Below, piece by piece: positions 9,006 through 17,108 of a stretch of DNA of 37,143 nt (the first letter of the stretch is position 1; each line of letters opens with the position of its first letter). Location: the NCBI RefSeq assembly GCF_000717185.1, contig NZ_JNYE01000075.1:1-37143 (forward strand). The letters are read 5' to 3'. The notes beneath the pieces are model-generated. The model worked only from the letters and a program-made list of their open reading frames with translations, made no database searches and was not told where the DNA came from. Origin of the DNA: Kitasatospora phosalacinea (GTDB lineage Bacteria > Actinomycetota > Actinomycetes > Streptomycetales > Streptomycetaceae). The translations under genes were made by a program, and so were the position numbers.

Positions 9006-10181
9006 TCACGACTCCCCCTCCGCAGCCTCCGCAGCCTCCGCGCCCTCGAAGCGCTCGGGGCGGAACGGCGCGAGGTCCAGTTCCGGTTCCCGCCCGGTCA
9101 GTCGACGGCTGATCAGCAGCCCGGTGGCGGGCGCCAGGCCGATGCCCGCGCCCTCGTGCCCGCAGGCGTGGTGCAGGCCGGGGACGCGGGCGTCCGGGCC
9201 GATCGCGGGCAGGTGGTCGGGCAGGTAGGGGCGGAAGCCCCGGTAGGAGCGCTGGACCTGGACGGTGCGCAGCACCGGGAAGAGCGCGGCGGCCTGGGCG
9301 GCGAGCCGGTGCAGCACCTCGGGGTCGAGGGTGCGGTCGAAGCCGACCCGTTCGCGGCTGGCGCCGATCAGCACCGGCCCGGCGGGGGTGCCCTCGACCA
9401 CGGCGGAGGACTGCAGGTCGGCCGAGCCGGAGGCGACGTCGGCGACGTAGTCGGCGGCGTAGACCTTGTGCCGGACGATCCGCGGTAGCGGTTCGGTGAC
9501 GAGGACGAAGCCGCGCCGGGGCAGCACCGGCAGGCGGACGCCGGCCAGGGCGGCGAGTTCGCCGCCCCAGGTGCCCGCGGCGTTGACCACGGCGGGTGCG
9601 GCGAGTTCGCGGCGGGTGGTGGCGACGCCGGTGACGCTGCCGCCGGGGCCGCGCAGCAGGGCGGTGACGGCCTCGCCGAGGTAGCGGTCGGCGCCGGAGG
9701 CGCGCAGCAGGTGGGCGGCGGCGAGGGCGGGCTGCACCTGGGCGTCCTGCGGGTACAGGTAGCCGCCGGGGAGGCCCTCGGCCAGGTGGGGTTCGTGGGT
9801 GCGCAGTTCGTCGGCGGCGACCGGGAGGGCCTCCACTCCGACGGCGCGCTGCTTCGCGGCGAAGCCGTGCAGCAGGTCGAGTCCGGCGGGCCCGGTGGCG
9901 ACCACCAGGCCGCCCTTGGGCTCGTACTCGACGCGGTCGCCGAACTCCTCGGCGAGTTCGCGCCACAGGCGGGTGGAGAGCAGGGCGAGGTCGAGTTCGG
10001 GGCCGGGTTCCTTGTCGGAGACCAGCAGGTTGCCCTCGCCCGCGCCGGTGGTCCCGCCGGCCACCGGCCCGCGGTCCACCACGGCGACCTTCAGGCCGGC
10101 GCGGGCCGCGTAGTAGGCGCAGGCGGCGCCGACGACACCGGCGCCGACCACCACGACGTCGTAGGGGGTTCGCTTGAGCAC
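9006..10181 (-). CDS. FAD-dependent D-amino-acid-oxidase-type beta subunit of D-hydroxyproline dehydrogenase
   Basis: A 391-residue DAO-superfamily flavoprotein. The N-terminal motif VVVVGAGVVGAACAYYAA binds FAD, TTGAGEGNL follows the GG doublet, and the C-terminal GHEGAGIGLAPATG block is typical of DadA/SoxB-like enzymes. With the alpha and [2Fe-2S] subunits it would form the dehydrogenase acting on cis-4-hydroxy-D-proline. Start is GTG 10181; a later start would cut the FAD motif. No Shine-Dalgarno is visible, and a CATATT hexamer lies at -12 to -7 from the GTG, so the mRNA may be leaderless. The C-terminal tail is Glu/Ala-rich low complexity. It is the first gene of its unit. Confidence 0.84.
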   Translation of the reverse strand: MLKRTPYDVVVVGAGVVGAACAYYAARAGLKVAVVDRGPVAGGTTGAGEGNLLVSDKEPGPELDLALLSTRLWRELAEEFGDRVEYEPKGGLVVATGPAGLDLLHGFAAKQRAVGVEALPVAADELRTHEPHLAEGLPGGYLYPQDAQVQPALAAAHLLRASGADRYLGEAVTALLRGPGGSVTGVATTRRELAAPAVVNAAGTWGGELAALAGVRLPVLPRRGFVLVTEPLPRIVRHKVYAADYVADVASGSADLQSSAVVEGTPAGPVLIGASRERVGFDRTLDPEVLHRLAAQAAALFPVLRTVQVQRSYRGFRPYLPDHLPAIGPDARVPGLHHACGHEGAGIGLAPATGLLISRRLTGREPELDLAPFRPERFEGAEAAEAAEGES

Positions 10182-10184
10182 GTC

Positions 10185-10200
10185 AGTAATATGTCACATG
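10185..10200 (-). promoter_or_regulatory. Putative operator overlapping the -10 of the dehydrogenase unit
   Basis: ATGTCACAT (10191-10199) has arms ATGT-C-ACAT and matches the sites near 1096 and 6529. On the minus strand it runs into CATATT (10188-10193), which could be a -10 box for a transcript starting at the GTG. Binding there would block initiation. Confidence 0.5.
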
Positions 10201-10306
10201 GCTCGAACCGCGGGCAAGCCCCCCACCAGCACCGATCTCCCCCGCCTCCCCCTCCCCGAGACCCCCTCCCTGGAACGCCCTTCCCTGCAACTCCCCCGGA
10301 ACGCGG

Positions 10307-10339
10307 AACGGCCCCGGACCACAGGGGTCCGGGGCCGTT
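10307..10339 (-). terminator. Strong hairpin after tatC
   Basis: A perfect 14-bp stem (10307-10320 with 10326-10339) and a 5-nt loop, lying 19 bp beyond the tatC stop. It separates the tat unit from the hydroxyproline island. Confidence 0.75.
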
Positions 10340-10357
10340 CGACCGCTCAGGGGGTCA

Positions 10358-11296
10358 TCAGGTGATGTCGTCGTCGATCTGGTCGCGGCGCGCGGCCGGG
10401 ATCGGCGCCGAGGCCTCCACCGGCTCCACCCCGCCGACCGACTCCGCCTCCGCCACGCCCTCGACCGTCAGGTCGACCTCGGAGGCCTCCTCGTCGCTCA
10501 GCCCGGCGTACGGGTTGCGGGCGGCCTTGCGCTTGTCGTTCAGCAGCGAGATGCCGACCGCCAGGAAGTACAGCGCCCAGATCGGCGCGGCCAGCGCCAG
10601 CATCGACAGCGGGTCGGCGGACGGGGTGGCGAAGGCCGCGAACACCGTGATGCCCATGACCATCGCGCGCCACCAGCCGAGCAGCCGCTTGCCGGTGAGC
10701 ACCCCGACCAGGTTGAGCATCACCAGGAACAGCGGCAGCTCGAAGCCCGCGCCGAACACCAGCACCATGCGGGTGATCAGGTCGAGGTAGTCCTCCACCG
10801 GCACGATCGAAGTGACGCCGTCCGCGATGAAGCTGATCAGCATCTGCGCGGTGACCGGCATGACCACGTACGCGAGCACCGCGCCCGCCAGGAACAGCGG
10901 GGTGCCGACGGCCAGGAAGGTGATCGAGTAGCGCCGCTCGTGCTGGTGCAGGCCCGGCGAGACGAACTTCCACAGCTGGTACAGCCACACCGGGGTGGCG
11001 GCCACCACGCCGGCCGTGAGGCTGACCTTCAGCATGACCGTGAACGGCGTGGTCAGGCCGATGTTGGAGATCTCGGCGCAGTGGTCCATGCCGCCGGTCG
11101 GCTTGCCGTCCGGGCCGCAGGCGGGCAGCGGCGCGATCAGGAAGTCGAGCAGCCGCTTGTGGTAGAACATCGCAACGATCGTGAAGACGATGATCGCCAG
11201 CAGTGCCTTGACCACCCGGTTGCGCAGTTCGCGGAGATGGTCGGCGAGCGCCATGCGCCCCTCAGGGTCCTTGGCCGCCTTGGTCGTCTTGCTCAA
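10358..11296 (-). CDS. tatC: Twin-arginine translocase subunit TatC
   Basis: A 312-residue integral membrane protein with the six-helix TatC pattern. The N-terminal LADHLRELRNRVVKALLAI block and the FVSPGLHQHERRY loop are diagnostic. TatC binds twin-arginine signal peptides and, with TatA-type subunits, exports folded proteins across the cytoplasmic membrane. Start taken as TTG 11296, preceded by GAGGA at good spacing; ATG 11254 (residue 15) is a possible alternative, but the DPEGRM extension before it is common in related actinomycetes. A charged, acidic C-terminal tail of about 60 residues follows the last helix. It lies 85 bp after tatA and is followed by a strong terminator. Confidence 0.96.
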   Translation of the reverse strand: MSKTTKAAKDPEGRMALADHLRELRNRVVKALLAIIVFTIVAMFYHKRLLDFLIAPLPACGPDGKPTGGMDHCAEISNIGLTTPFTVMLKVSLTAGVVAATPVWLYQLWKFVSPGLHQHERRYSITFLAVGTPLFLAGAVLAYVVMPVTAQMLISFIADGVTSIVPVEDYLDLITRMVLVFGAGFELPLFLVMLNLVGVLTGKRLLGWWRAMVMGITVFAAFATPSADPLSMLALAAPIWALYFLAVGISLLNDKRKAARNPYAGLSDEEASEVDLTVEGVAEAESVGGVEPVEASAPIPAARRDQIDDDIT

Positions 11297-11381
11297 CCCG
11301 GTCCTCGAATCGTGCGCTCGTCGTAGTCGGAGTGGGGCGGGAGCCCGACGTGGGTGTTCAGTGGGTGCTCGGGGGAGGTGC

Positions 11382-11645
11382 TCAGGCGGCCCGGTCGGTG
11401 CGGGACGCGCCGGGGGCGGCCTTGACCACCCGGTCCGGCTCGGCGGGGGCGGCGGCGGAGCCGGAGGGGGGCGCGGCGGCCTCGCGGCCGGAGTCGAACT
11501 CCCGGCGCAGCGCCTTGCCCTCGCTCTTGAGGATCCGCAGCGAGCGTCCGAGCGCCCGCGCCGCGTCCGGCAGCCGCTTGCCGCCGAACAGCAGCACCGC
11601 GAACACCGTGACCAGCAGCAGCGAGCCGGGCGAAAGGAGTCGCAT
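11382..11645 (-). CDS. tatA: Twin-arginine translocase subunit TatA/TatE
   Basis: An 87-residue single-span protein. The N-terminal hydrophobic segment (about 5-21) leads into the [23 protein letters not shown] hinge and amphipathic helix region, of which GKRLPD and GRSLRI are the TatA hallmarks. The rest is a charged, flexible tail. TatA oligomers form the conducting part of the Tat translocase. Start is ATG 11645; an in-frame GTG at 11654, also downstream of AAGGAAGG, would add three residues. It precedes tatC by 85 bp in the same direction. Confidence 0.93.
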   Translation of the reverse strand: MRLLSPGSLLLVTVFAVLLFGGKRLPDAARALGRSLRILKSEGKALRREFDSGREAAAPPSGSAAAPAEPDRVVKAAPGASRTDRAA

Positions 11646-11696
11646 CTCGGGCACCGCCTTCCTTGTCCGGGAGGCAGGGCTCCCCCTCTGCGGGCG

Positions 11697-11702
11697 ATGG
11701 TA
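11697..11702 (-). promoter_or_regulatory. Possible -10 box of tatA
   Basis: TACCAT on the minus strand fits the TAnnnT pattern and lies about 50 bp upstream of the tatA start. No good -35 is seen. Speculative. Confidence 0.25.
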
Positions 11703-11821
11703 GCCGCTCGTGGTGTCGCGGCGGGAACCCGGTCCCCAACGATCGGGTACCGGTCCGCCCCCGCCGCACCGCACCGGCCGACCCCCGCCGCACCGGGCCG
11801 ACCGGCCCCCGCCGCGCCGCG

Positions 11822-11977
11822 TCAGTCGGACCCGCTCGCCCGCTGCAGCGCGGTGACCGCGCCGTCCACCTCGCGGGCCAGCGCCCGGGCGTCCAGCCAC
11901 AGCCGCAGCGCGAGCGCGCCGAGCACCAGCAGGCCCGCGGTGGACAGCAGGACGGCCCCGACCAGGGTCCAGTTCAC
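11822..11977 (-). CDS. Small single-span membrane protein of unknown function
   Basis: A 51-residue protein beginning [12 protein letters not shown], with one hydrophobic helix covering about residues 4-26, then [17 protein letters not shown], an amphipathic stretch with heptad-like spacing. It is read from GTG 11977 with GGGAAGGGG nine bases upstream, and ends at TGA 11822-11824. It follows the zinc-ribbon gene by 16 bp, so it belongs to the pafBC unit. Its position next to tatA and its helix-plus-amphipathic layout recall Tat- or divisome-associated small proteins, but no function can be assigned. Codon use matches a real gene. Confidence 0.65.
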   Translation of the reverse strand: MNWTLVGAVLLSTAGLLVLGALALRLWLDARALAREVDGAVTALQRASGSD

Positions 11978-11993
11978 GTGCGCCGCCCCTTCC

Positions 11994-12224
11994 CTATCCG
12001 TCCACCGGCAGCAGCCGCATGGTGTGCACGCCGGCCTCGGTGAGCGCGGCGACGATCTTCTCCCCGGCGATCTTGCGGACGGACGCCCCGCAGGCCGGAC
12101 AGGTGAAGCTGTAGAAGGTGCGCTCCTTGCTGGCGCCGAGGGCCAGCCGGAACTCGGCGGCCGGGAGCTCGACCTTCTCCCGGCACTGCGAGCAGTACAC
12201 CTTGAACCTGGTGCCGTCGGTCAC
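11994..12224 (-). CDS. Small zinc-ribbon protein of the pafBC operon
   Basis: A 76-residue protein with two CxxC pairs: Cys11/Cys14 (YCSQC) and Cys42/Cys45 (CPACG), the pattern of a zinc ribbon. Between them is a short beta-rich stretch, and after them a helix-like segment. The start is GTG 12224, overlapping the TGA of pafC as GTGA, so its translation should be coupled to PafC. It may be a regulator or nucleic-acid-binding partner, but the sequence does not show which. The long open frame that runs through it from further upstream is a shadow of pafC. Confidence 0.8.
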   Translation of the reverse strand: MTDGTRFKVYCSQCREKVELPAAEFRLALGASKERTFYSFTCPACGASVRKIAGEKIVAALTEAGVHTMRLLPVDG

Positions 12225-13186
12225 GTGGCGCTGACCTGTCCGTCCCGGTAGTGCTCCAGCGCGGCCAGCGCGGCGGTGCGGGCCTGTTCGGCGAGCTGGG
12301 CGGGGGCGGTGAAGCGGCCGTCCCGGCCCAGGCGCAGGGCGAGGGTGCGCAGGCCGGCCGGTTCGGCGGAGCGCAGGGTGATCCGCAGGCCGCCGTCGGG
12401 GAGCTCCTCGGCGCTGTCGTGGGTGTAGTACTCGGCGACCCAGCGGCCGCCGGGGCCGACCTCGACCACCACCTGCGGGTCGTCCGCGGTGGGGGCGACC
12501 AGCCCGGCGGACAGGTCGCGGGGCTGGAGGCGGGGCGGGTTGGCGGGCTCGTCCAGCACCTTGATCTCGGCGATCCGGTCGAGCCGGAAGGTGCGCCGGT
12601 CCTCGGAGGTCCGGCACCAGCCCTCCAGGTAGGTGTGGCCCTCGGTGACCAGCCGGATCGGGTCGACCTCGCGCTCGGTCAGCTCGCCGCGGCCGTGCGA
12701 CCAGTAGCGCAGCCAGATCAGCCGGCCCTCGCTGAGGGCGCGGTCGATGTCGGCGAAGACGGTGCCCTCGGCCTCGAAGGTGACGCCGATCCGGGCGGCG
12801 GACTCGGCGTTCTCGCCCGCCGCGTCCTCGATCTTGGCGACGGCCCGGGTCAGCGCCTGCCGGTCGCGCTCGCGCAGCCCGGGCAGGCCCGCGACGGCGC
12901 GGGCGGCGACCAGGAGCGCGGTGGCCTCGTCGGCGGCCAGCCGCAGCGGCTGGGCGACGTCGTCGACGTTGTGCCACCAGATCCGCTCGCCGTCGGTGTC
13001 GATGTCGAGCAGGTCGCCGCCGCGGAAGGACGTCCCGCACATCGGCAGCACGTTGAGGTCGCCGATCAGCTCCCGCTCGGTGATCCCGAACGCCCGCGCC
13101 ACCTCGGCCACCTCGGCCCCGGGCCGCTCGCGCAGGTAGGTGACCAGCGACAGCATCCGCCGCGTCTGGTCGATCGCGTTACTCAT
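12221..13186 (-). CDS. pafC: WYL-domain transcriptional regulator PafC
   Basis: A 321-residue protein with an N-terminal winged HTH (about residues 1-60, including AEVARAFGITERELIGDL), a central WYL domain (ADIDRALSEGRLIWLRYWS through HTYLEGWCRTSEDRRTFRLDRI) and a C-terminal WCX extension. In mycobacteria PafB and PafC act together as the main LexA/RecA-independent activator of DNA-damage genes and are encoded beside pafA. Start ATG 13186 overlaps the pafB stop as ATGA, consistent with stoichiometric production. The name rests on domain order and on linkage to pafA and the tat genes. Confidence 0.9.
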   Translation of the reverse strand: MSNAIDQTRRMLSLVTYLRERPGAEVAEVARAFGITERELIGDLNVLPMCGTSFRGGDLLDIDTDGERIWWHNVDDVAQPLRLAADEATALLVAARAVAGLPGLRERDRQALTRAVAKIEDAAGENAESAARIGVTFEAEGTVFADIDRALSEGRLIWLRYWSHGRGELTEREVDPIRLVTEGHTYLEGWCRTSEDRRTFRLDRIAEIKVLDEPANPPRLQPRDLSAGLVAPTADDPQVVVEVGPGGRWVAEYYTHDSAEELPDGGLRITLRSAEPAGLRTLALRLGRDGRFTAPAQLAEQARTAALAALEHYRDGQVSAT

Positions 13187-14157
13187 GCCTGAACCTCCGC
13201 GAGACCGGCGACGGCGCGCAGCCGGTCGATGACGTCGGCCCGCAGGTCCTCGGGGCCGATCACGATGACGTCGGGGCCGTACTCGGCCAGGTCGGCGCCC
13301 AGGCCGTTGCCGTGCGGGATGTCCAGCTCGTCCCAGTCGGCGTCCACCGGCCGGGTCTCCAGCGCCCGCTGGCGCAGCGGGTAGGCCGCGCCCGAGCGCA
13401 CCTTGACCCGCGCCACCGCGGTCGCGCCCTCGCCCGCGAACCGGGCCACCACGGCCCGGACGTCCACGTGCTCGGGCACCTCGCCGGTGAACGCGCCCGC
13501 CCGGGAGCGGACCTTGCCGGTGATCCGGGAGAGCCGGAACACCCGGGCCGAGCCGCGGTCGCGGTCGTACCCGGCCAGGTACCAGTGGCCGCGCCAGCAC
13601 TCCAGCGCCCAGGGCTCGACCGAGCGCGGCTCGGCGGTCGCGGCGCCGGCCTTGCGGTAGTCGAAGGTGACCGGGCGCCGGTCGCGGGCGGCGGTGAGCA
13701 GCGGCTCGAACGCGGCCTCCCGGCCGGGGATTCGCGGCTCCAGCGCGCCGTGCTCGCGGTCCTCGGCGAACGGGACGCCCGCGGCGCGCAGCTTCTGCAG
13801 GGCGCCGCTGGCGGCGCCGGACATCTTGGCCTGCTGCCAGACCCGGGCGGCCAGCGCCAGCGCGGCGGCCTCCTCGGCGTCCAGGGCGATCTCGGGGAGG
13901 CGGTTGCGGTCGCGGCGGGCGAGGTAGCCGATCTCGCCGTCGAGCGCGTTCTCGTCCACGTCGATGATCAGTCCGAGTTCCCGCAGGTCGTCCTTGTCGC
14001 GCTCGAACATCCGGTTGAAGGCGTCCTCGGAGCCCTGCTGCCAGGCCTCCCGGTACGCCTCGACGGACTCGCGCAGCTCTTTCTTGGAGAGCGGACGCCG
14101 GGTGTTCATCAGGCACAGGGCGAGGTTCATCAGCCGCTCTGCCTTGGCGATCGCCAT
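13183..14157 (-). CDS. pafB: WYL-domain transcriptional regulator PafB
   Basis: A 324-residue WYL regulator: winged HTH at the N-terminus (AKAERLMNLALCLMNTRRPLSKKELRESV region), WYL domain in the middle (RRPVTFDYRK, GHWYLAGYDRDRGSARVFRLSRI) and a WCX C-terminus. It is the partner of the overlapping PafC. Together they are known to sense single-stranded DNA and activate repair genes in mycobacteria; the same role here is inferred. Start ATG 14157 has GGAGGAAGG upstream. A terminator hairpin behind the preceding FKBP gene (14225-14260) suggests that pafB starts a new transcription unit. Confidence 0.9.
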   Translation of the reverse strand: MAIAKAERLMNLALCLMNTRRPLSKKELRESVEAYREAWQQGSEDAFNRMFERDKDDLRELGLIIDVDENALDGEIGYLARRDRNRLPEIALDAEEAAALALAARVWQQAKMSGAASGALQKLRAAGVPFAEDREHGALEPRIPGREAAFEPLLTAARDRRPVTFDYRKAGAATAEPRSVEPWALECWRGHWYLAGYDRDRGSARVFRLSRITGKVRSRAGAFTGEVPEHVDVRAVVARFAGEGATAVARVKVRSGAAYPLRQRALETRPVDADWDELDIPHGNGLGADLAEYGPDVIVIGPEDLRADVIDRLRAVAGLAEVQA

Positions 14158-14224
14158 CGCTGACCCTTCCTCCGATCGGGGGTGACCTGCCTGACCGTAC
14201 CGGTACGGGCACGTTCAGAGAAAG

Positions 14225-14260
14225 CCGGACCCCCGGCTCCTGGTGGAGCCGGGGGTCCGG
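14225..14260 (-). terminator. Strong terminator hairpin between FKBP gene and pafB
   Basis: A perfect 16-bp stem (14225-14240 with 14245-14260) and TGGT loop, followed on the minus strand by CTTTCTCT. This is the most terminator-like element in the window. Confidence 0.85.
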
Positions 14261-14274
14261 TGGTGCGTCCGAGG

Positions 14275-14646
14275 TCAGACGCCCAGCAGGTCCACCACGA
14301 AGATCAGGGTGGAGCCGGCCGGGATGAGCGGGCTCGGCGACTGGTTGCCGTAGGCCAGGTGCGGCGGGATGACCAGCTCGCGGCGGCCGCCGACGCGCAT
14401 GCCCTCGACGCCCTGGTCCCAGCCCTTGATGACCCGGCCCCCGCCCAGCGGGAACTTGAAGGTCTGGCCGCGGTTCCAGGAGGCGTCGAACTCCTCGCCG
14501 GAGGCGAAGGTGACACCCACGTAGTGGACCTCGACGACCGCGCCGGCCTTGGCCTCGGCACCGTCGCCGACCACGATGTCGCGGATCTGGAGCTCGGTCG
14601 GGGCGTCGCCGCCCGGGAAGTCGATCTCCGGCTTGGTCAGGCTCAC
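14275..14646 (-). CDS. Cytoplasmic FKBP-type peptidyl-prolyl cis-trans isomerase
   Basis: A 123-residue single-domain FKBP without signal peptide. The binding-pocket residues are conserved: Tyr42 (VHYVGV), Asp54 (FDASW), the VIKGWDQG loop with Trp76 and Tyr99 (LAYG). Expected activity is cis-trans isomerisation of X-Pro bonds in protein folding. The start is GTG 14646 with GAAGAG six bases upstream. It is the last of three consecutive FKBP genes between pafA and pafB and is followed by a strong terminator. Confidence 0.93.
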   Translation of the reverse strand: MSLTKPEIDFPGGDAPTELQIRDIVVGDGAEAKAGAVVEVHYVGVTFASGEEFDASWNRGQTFKFPLGGGRVIKGWDQGVEGMRVGGRRELVIPPHLAYGNQSPSPLIPAGSTLIFVVDLLGV

Positions 14647-14705
14647 GATTGCTCTTCTCGTTCGGTTGCGTGAACGGGGTTCATCCTAGGCGCACCGACG
14701 GCCGG

Positions 14706-15992
14706 TCAGCTGTCGCCGCCGACGCCCGCGTCCAGGATGTCCACCACGAACACCAGGGTGGAGTTGGCCGGGATGCTGTCGCTGGCCTGGTCCTTGTAGC
14801 CCAGCGAGGCGGGGATGACCAGCTCGACCCGGCTGCCGATGTTCTGGCCGGTGATGCCCTGGTCCCAGCCCTGGATGACGCTGCCGGCGCCGGTGGTGAA
14901 GGTGAACGCCTGCCCGCGGTCGAGCGAGGAGTCGAACTTCTTGCCGTCCTTGTAGAGCACGCCGGTGTACTGGACCAGCACCTTCTCGCCGGACTCGACC
15001 TTGCGGCCCTTGCCCTGGATGAGCACGTGGCTCTTCAGCTCGGTCGGGTCCGCGGCGCCCGGGACGGGGGTGATCTCGGCGGGCTTGCTGCCGTTGTCCT
15101 TGACCTGCGGGAAGTCCGCGGGCGGCGGGGTCACGTCACCGGAGAGCACCGCGCCGGGCGCGGTGGACTGCCGGATGTCCAGCACGAACACCAGGCTGTC
15201 GGTGCCCGCGATGCCCAGGCCGCTGTTGCCCTGCGTGCCGAACGCGGCCGCGGGCGGGGCGACCACCAGCAGGCGGCTGCCGGCCTTGTGGCCCACGACG
15301 GCGTTGTCCAGCGCGGCGATCAGCGACCCGTTGCCGGCCTGGTAGAGCTGCGGCTTGCCGTTCTCCTCCCCGTACGAGCCGGGGATCTCCTTGCCGGTCT
15401 GCCAGTCCATCGCGGTGTAGTCGACGGAGACCCAGTTGCCCTTCTCGACCTTCGCGCCGCTGCCCTCGGACAGCTCCTTGACCACGAAGGTGCCGTCGGG
15501 CGCGTCCTTGGGCAGCGTGATGGCGGCCTTGGAGCCGAAGTCGCCGGAGACCGTGGGCAGCACCTTGGCGCTGTCCTTGATCGGCGGCACCGGCTCCTGG
15601 GTCGGCGCGTCCGAGGCGGCCGCGCTGGGGCTGGCCGTCGCGGAGTCCGACTTGGCGGCGGGCTTGCTGTCGCCGTCCTTGTTGACGTAGTACATCGTCA
15701 CGGCGGACGCGACCAGCAGCACCGCGAGGACCGAGCCCAGGATGACGCCGAGCCGGCCCACCCCGCCCGGGTCCTCGTCGTACCCGGCCTCGGAGAGCGG
15801 GACCTTGCGCTGGTTGGACGCGAAGACCTGCGGGGCCTGCTCGCCCTTGGCGTCGGGGCTGACCGGGTTGGTCGGCGGCGCCCAGCCGGCCTGGGTCAGG
15901 ATCTCCGCGGGGACGACGATCGACTCGCGGTCCACCGTGGGCTGGTTCCCGGTGTTGTCGGCCTCGCCCGGGCTCGACGCTTTCTCAGACAT
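14706..15992 (-). CDS. Membrane-anchored protein with two FKBP domains
   Basis: A 428-residue protein. A cytoplasmic, Pro/Glu-rich N-terminus (1-80) precedes one transmembrane helix (about 81-103). A Ser/Ala/Pro linker leads to two FKBP-like domains, about 150-275 and 305-425. Domain 2 keeps the classical pocket (VQYTG, FDSSLDRG, VIQGWDQG, LGYK). Domain 1 is degenerate: the WDQ tryptophan is absent (AALDNAVVG) and the LxYG tyrosine is Phe (AFG). It probably acts as an extracytoplasmic prolyl isomerase or chaperone. It is a paralogue of the next gene upstream, sharing the LPTVSGDFGSKA segment. Start ATG 15992 with GGGGAG very close. Confidence 0.88.
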   Translation of the reverse strand: MSEKASSPGEADNTGNQPTVDRESIVVPAEILTQAGWAPPTNPVSPDAKGEQAPQVFASNQRKVPLSEAGYDEDPGGVGRLGVILGSVLAVLLVASAVTMYYVNKDGDSKPAAKSDSATASPSAAASDAPTQEPVPPIKDSAKVLPTVSGDFGSKAAITLPKDAPDGTFVVKELSEGSGAKVEKGNWVSVDYTAMDWQTGKEIPGSYGEENGKPQLYQAGNGSLIAALDNAVVGHKAGSRLLVVAPPAAAFGTQGNSGLGIAGTDSLVFVLDIRQSTAPGAVLSGDVTPPPADFPQVKDNGSKPAEITPVPGAADPTELKSHVLIQGKGRKVESGEKVLVQYTGVLYKDGKKFDSSLDRGQAFTFTTGAGSVIQGWDQGITGQNIGSRVELVIPASLGYKDQASDSIPANSTLVFVVDILDAGVGGDS

Positions 15993-16106
15993 GACTCCCC
16001 ATTCGACTCGCCCGACGACGCGTGTACCACTGGTGCGGGGCAGCAGTATGCCAGGTCGGCATGAGAGCCGTTCGGGCCGGTCGGTGCCCCCGCTGTCAGG
16101 CGGTTC

Positions 16107-17102
16107 TCAGACGGCTTCCAGGATGTCGATCACGAACACCAGGGTGGAGTTCGCCGGGATCGACCCGCTGGCCTGGTCCCCGTAGCCCAGCGAGGGCGGC
16201 ACCACCAGCAGCACCCGGCTGCCGACGGTCTTGCCGACCAGCCCCTGGTCCCACCCCTTGATCAGGCTGCCGGTGCCGACCTGGAGCGCCTGCGCGCCGC
16301 CGTGGTTCCACGAGGAGTCGAACTGCTTGCCGTCCGCCCAGGTCACGCCGGTGTACTGGACCAGCAGCGTCTGCCCGCTCTGCACCTCCGGGCCGGTGCC
16401 CTTGACCAGCACGTACTGCTGCAGGTCGGCGGGCGGCTGCTCGCCGGAGGGGACGGTGATGGTGGGCGCGGCCTTGCCGTTGTCCTTCACCTGCGGGGCG
16501 TTGGCGGGCGGCTGGGTGAGGTCCCCGGGGACGGTGGTGTCCGGCGGCACCGCGCTCACCACGTCCAGCACGAACACCACGGTGTCGTCCTTGCCGACGC
16601 CCAGCGCGCTCGACCCCTGGCTGCCGAACCCGGCCGCGGGCGGGGCGACCACCAGCACCCGGGAGCCGACCTTCTTGCCGACCACGCTCTGGTCGAACGC
16701 GGGCACCAGCTGCCCGCTGCCCGCCTGGTAGAGCTGCGGCTTGCCGCCGGAGTCGTAGGAGCTGGAGAGGTCCTTGCCGCTGGTCCAGTCCTTGACGGTG
16801 TAGTTGACCGTCACCCAGTCGTCCTTCTTGACCTCGGCCCCGGAACCCTCGCTCACGACGCTCACCACGAAGTCGCCGCTCGGCTGCCCGGACGGCAGCG
16901 TGATCGTCGCCTTCGAGCCGAAGTCGCCGCTGACGGTCGGCATCGGCGAGGCGGAGGCCACCGGGCTCGGCACCTCGGGCGCGGAGGCCGAGGAGGCCGG
17001 GGGCGTCGTCGCGGCGGACTTGCCGGACCCGTCCGAACTGCTGCATCCGGCGATCAGCACGGCGGTCAGGGGAACGGTGAGCAGGCAGGCGATTCGACGC
17101 AT
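16107..17102 (-). CDS. Lipoprotein with two FKBP domains
   Basis: A 331-residue lipoprotein. The signal peptide ends in lipobox LIAGC (Cys20), followed by a Ser/Ala/Pro linker and two FKBP-like domains, about 60-190 and 215-330. The second has the full pocket (VQYTG, FDSSW, LIKGWDQG, LGYGDQ). The first lacks the key Trp (VPAFDQS) and has Phe for Tyr (GFG). It would fold exported proteins at the outer face of the membrane, and so may serve Sec or Tat substrates. Start ATG 17102 has no good ribosome site, while TAGGCT sits at -12 to -7, so translation may be leaderless. Paralogue of 14706-15992. Confidence 0.88.
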   Translation of the reverse strand: MRRIACLLTVPLTAVLIAGCSSSDGSGKSAATTPPASSASAPEVPSPVASASPMPTVSGDFGSKATITLPSGQPSGDFVVSVVSEGSGAEVKKDDWVTVNYTVKDWTSGKDLSSSYDSGGKPQLYQAGSGQLVPAFDQSVVGKKVGSRVLVVAPPAAGFGSQGSSALGVGKDDTVVFVLDVVSAVPPDTTVPGDLTQPPANAPQVKDNGKAAPTITVPSGEQPPADLQQYVLVKGTGPEVQSGQTLLVQYTGVTWADGKQFDSSWNHGGAQALQVGTGSLIKGWDQGLVGKTVGSRVLLVVPPSLGYGDQASGSIPANSTLVFVIDILEAV

Positions 17103-17108
17103 GGCGCC

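Noticed and set aside
11994..13040. A 348-residue protein ending in the zinc ribbon
   Set aside because: Only the last 76 codons have sensible sequence. The rest is a shadow of pafC, and the GTGA overlap gives a clean start.
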